Part shown: piece by piece, positions 63,146 to 64,000 of the stretch | Numbering within the stretch: the stretch's first letter is position 1 | Layout: every line of letters starts with the position of its first letter | Notes under the pieces: generated by a model | Told to the model about the DNA's origin: nothing | Databases searched by the model: none | The model's input: the letters and a program-made list of their open reading frames with translations, nothing else | Assembly: GCF_001598355.1 (NCBI RefSeq) | Contig: NZ_BCYU01000003.1 | Location: 40,812 to 104,811 of the forward strand | Reading direction: 5' to 3' | DNA from: Sphingomonas asaccharolytica NBRC 15499 | GTDB taxonomy: Bacteria > Pseudomonadota > Alphaproteobacteria > Sphingomonadales > Sphingomonadaceae | DNA length: 64,000 nt | Program-made: the position numbers and the translations under genes

Positions 63146-64000
63146 TCATGCCGCGTTCTTGTTCCCGCGCTTGGCGGCGACTTCCACGCGGTCGCGCCCA
63201 TGGGCCTTCGCCCGCAGCAGCGCGGCGTCGGCGGTTTGCACGAGGCGGTCGGCGGTGCAGTGAACCGGCACTGCCGCCACCCCGACCGACACGCTCACCG
63301 CACCAAGCCGAGCCCCATTATAATCGAGGGTGAGTCCCGCCACCCGTTCGCGGATATGTTCGGCCCGGGCCGATGCCTGTTGCGCATCAAGCCCCGGGAG
63401 CAGCACCAGGAACTCCTCGCCGCCATAGCGAAACGCCAATTCCCGATCGCGCACGCTGTCGCGCAGCGCCGTGCCGACTTCGCGCAACACGACATCGCCG
63501 GCGTCGTGGCCGAAACTGTCGTTGAAGCGCTTGAAATGATCGACGTCGAGCATCAGGCAACTGACCGGCAGGTCGGCGCGCAGCGCGTCCGACAGGATTT
63601 GCGCGAGCGTCGTGTCCAACTGGCGGCGGTTGCCGAGCCCGGTCAGCGCATCTCCCATCGCCATCGCGCGCAATTGCTCGCGCAAGCGGATGTTGGCGAT
63701 CGCCAGGCCGATATTCTCGGCCAGCATCGTCAGATAATTTTCCGAGGTCGACGTTGTTTCCGGCGCTCCCGGCGCACGCTCCAGATACAATAGGCCAAAG
63801 GTTTCGCCATGCGCGCTCAGCGGCAGGCACAAGGTATCGAGCGCCAGGCGATCCTCGACATCGAGATGCTCGCACGGAATATCGATCGTGGCGGAGGCCG
63901 GCCGGTGCGGCAGCCCCCGACGCAGGGCCCAGCAGGCGGACGGCGCGAATTCGTGTCGCGACCGTTGCGGCTCGAGCCAATGGCACGCTTCGACGACCGC
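63146..64000 (-). CDS. GAF-GGDEF diguanylate cyclase (N-terminus outside window)
   Basis: 284 residues are visible and the frame continues beyond 64000. A GAF-like sensor part (residues up to about 120: CLPLSAHGETFGLLYLER and NYLTMLAENIGLAIANIRLREQL) is followed by a complete GGDEF domain: DALTGLGNRRQLD, LDVDHFKRFNDSFGHDAGD, and the active-site loop RYGGEEFLVLLPG. It therefore should make cyclic-di-GMP. The usual RxxD product-inhibition site five residues before GGEEF reads RDRE, so feedback inhibition may be weak. It is outside the sugar module in function, though same strand; the 165-base spacer before the transporter shows the motif above and nothing else. Confidence 0.87.
   Translation of the reverse strand, partial: AVVEACHWLEPQRSRHEFAPSACWALRRGLPHRPASATIDIPCEHLDVEDRLALDTLCLPLSAHGETFGLLYLERAPGAPETTSTSENYLTMLAENIGLAIANIRLREQLRAMAMGDALTGLGNRRQLDTTLAQILSDALRADLPVSCLMLDVDHFKRFNDSFGHDAGDVVLREVGTALRDSVRDRELAFRYGGEEFLVLLPGLDAQQASARAEHIRERVAGLTLDYNGARLGAVSVSVGVAAVPVHCTADRLVQTADAALLRAKAHGRDRVEVAAKRGNKNAA

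Overview
The window comes from a GC-rich alphaproteobacterium, most likely of the Sphingomonadales (Sphingomonas or a close relative). The reasons are the contiguous str, S10, spc and alpha ribosomal operons with no rpsD or rpmJ in the alpha block, the inverted CGTCA-CCCC-GC-GAAA repeats common in sphingomonad intergenic DNA, and a diketo-hydrolase type L-rhamnose pathway of the kind worked out in Sphingomonas. No rRNA, tRNA, CRISPR array, integrase or transposase was seen.

Layout. 1-1960: the end of a MAPEG-like membrane protein, a bactofilin and a membrane glycosyltransferase. 2020-23120: translation and secretion core. The str operon (rpsL, rpsG, fusA, tuf) ends at a perfect terminator whose tail doubles as the -35 of the rpsJ promoter. 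A separate promoter and a strongly folded leader precede rplC. The S10/spc genes run to secY and adk with overlaps or tiny gaps, except where a block of palindromes separates rpmD from rplO. An SRPBCC protein and a small membrane protein sit between adk and the alpha operon (rpsM, rpsK, rpoA, rplQ). 23120-32110: NIPSNAP and paired DUF1579-like proteins, a glycine-zipper protein, a secreted prolyl oligopeptidase, a Baeyer-Villiger-type monooxygenase, a TPR protein and guaA. The last codons of guaA look foreign.

32147-41294 looks like accessory DNA: an AmpR-type regulator divergent from a subclass B3 metallo-beta-lactamase in which Glu replaces the first zinc-binding His; two VOC proteins; a Crp/Fnr regulator; a Tat-exported hydrolase; and a five-gene redox operon (two SDRs, an F420-reductase-like protein, a SnoaL protein and a methyltransferase) divergent from a LysR regulator.

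41437-63000 is a sugar-oxidation region with two modules. Module 1 (41.4-50.0 kb) fits a non-phosphorylative L-arabinose or related pathway: Gfo/Idh aldose dehydrogenase, IlvD/Edd aldonate dehydratase, FAH-fold 2-keto-3-deoxyaldonate dehydratase, ketoglutarate semialdehyde dehydrogenase, a FucP-type transporter and a GntR regulator. Module 2 (51.1-63.0 kb) encodes a complete route from L-rhamnose to pyruvate and L-lactate: rhamnose dehydrogenase, lactonase, RhmD, 4-dehydrogenase and diketo-acid hydrolase, plus LldD and GlcDEF to oxidise the 2-hydroxyacid product, a sugar-porter transporter and a second GntR regulator. Each module has its own repeated AT-rich palindromic motif at its promoters, which predicts two regulons. 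The window ends in a GAF-GGDEF diguanylate cyclase that runs off the right edge.
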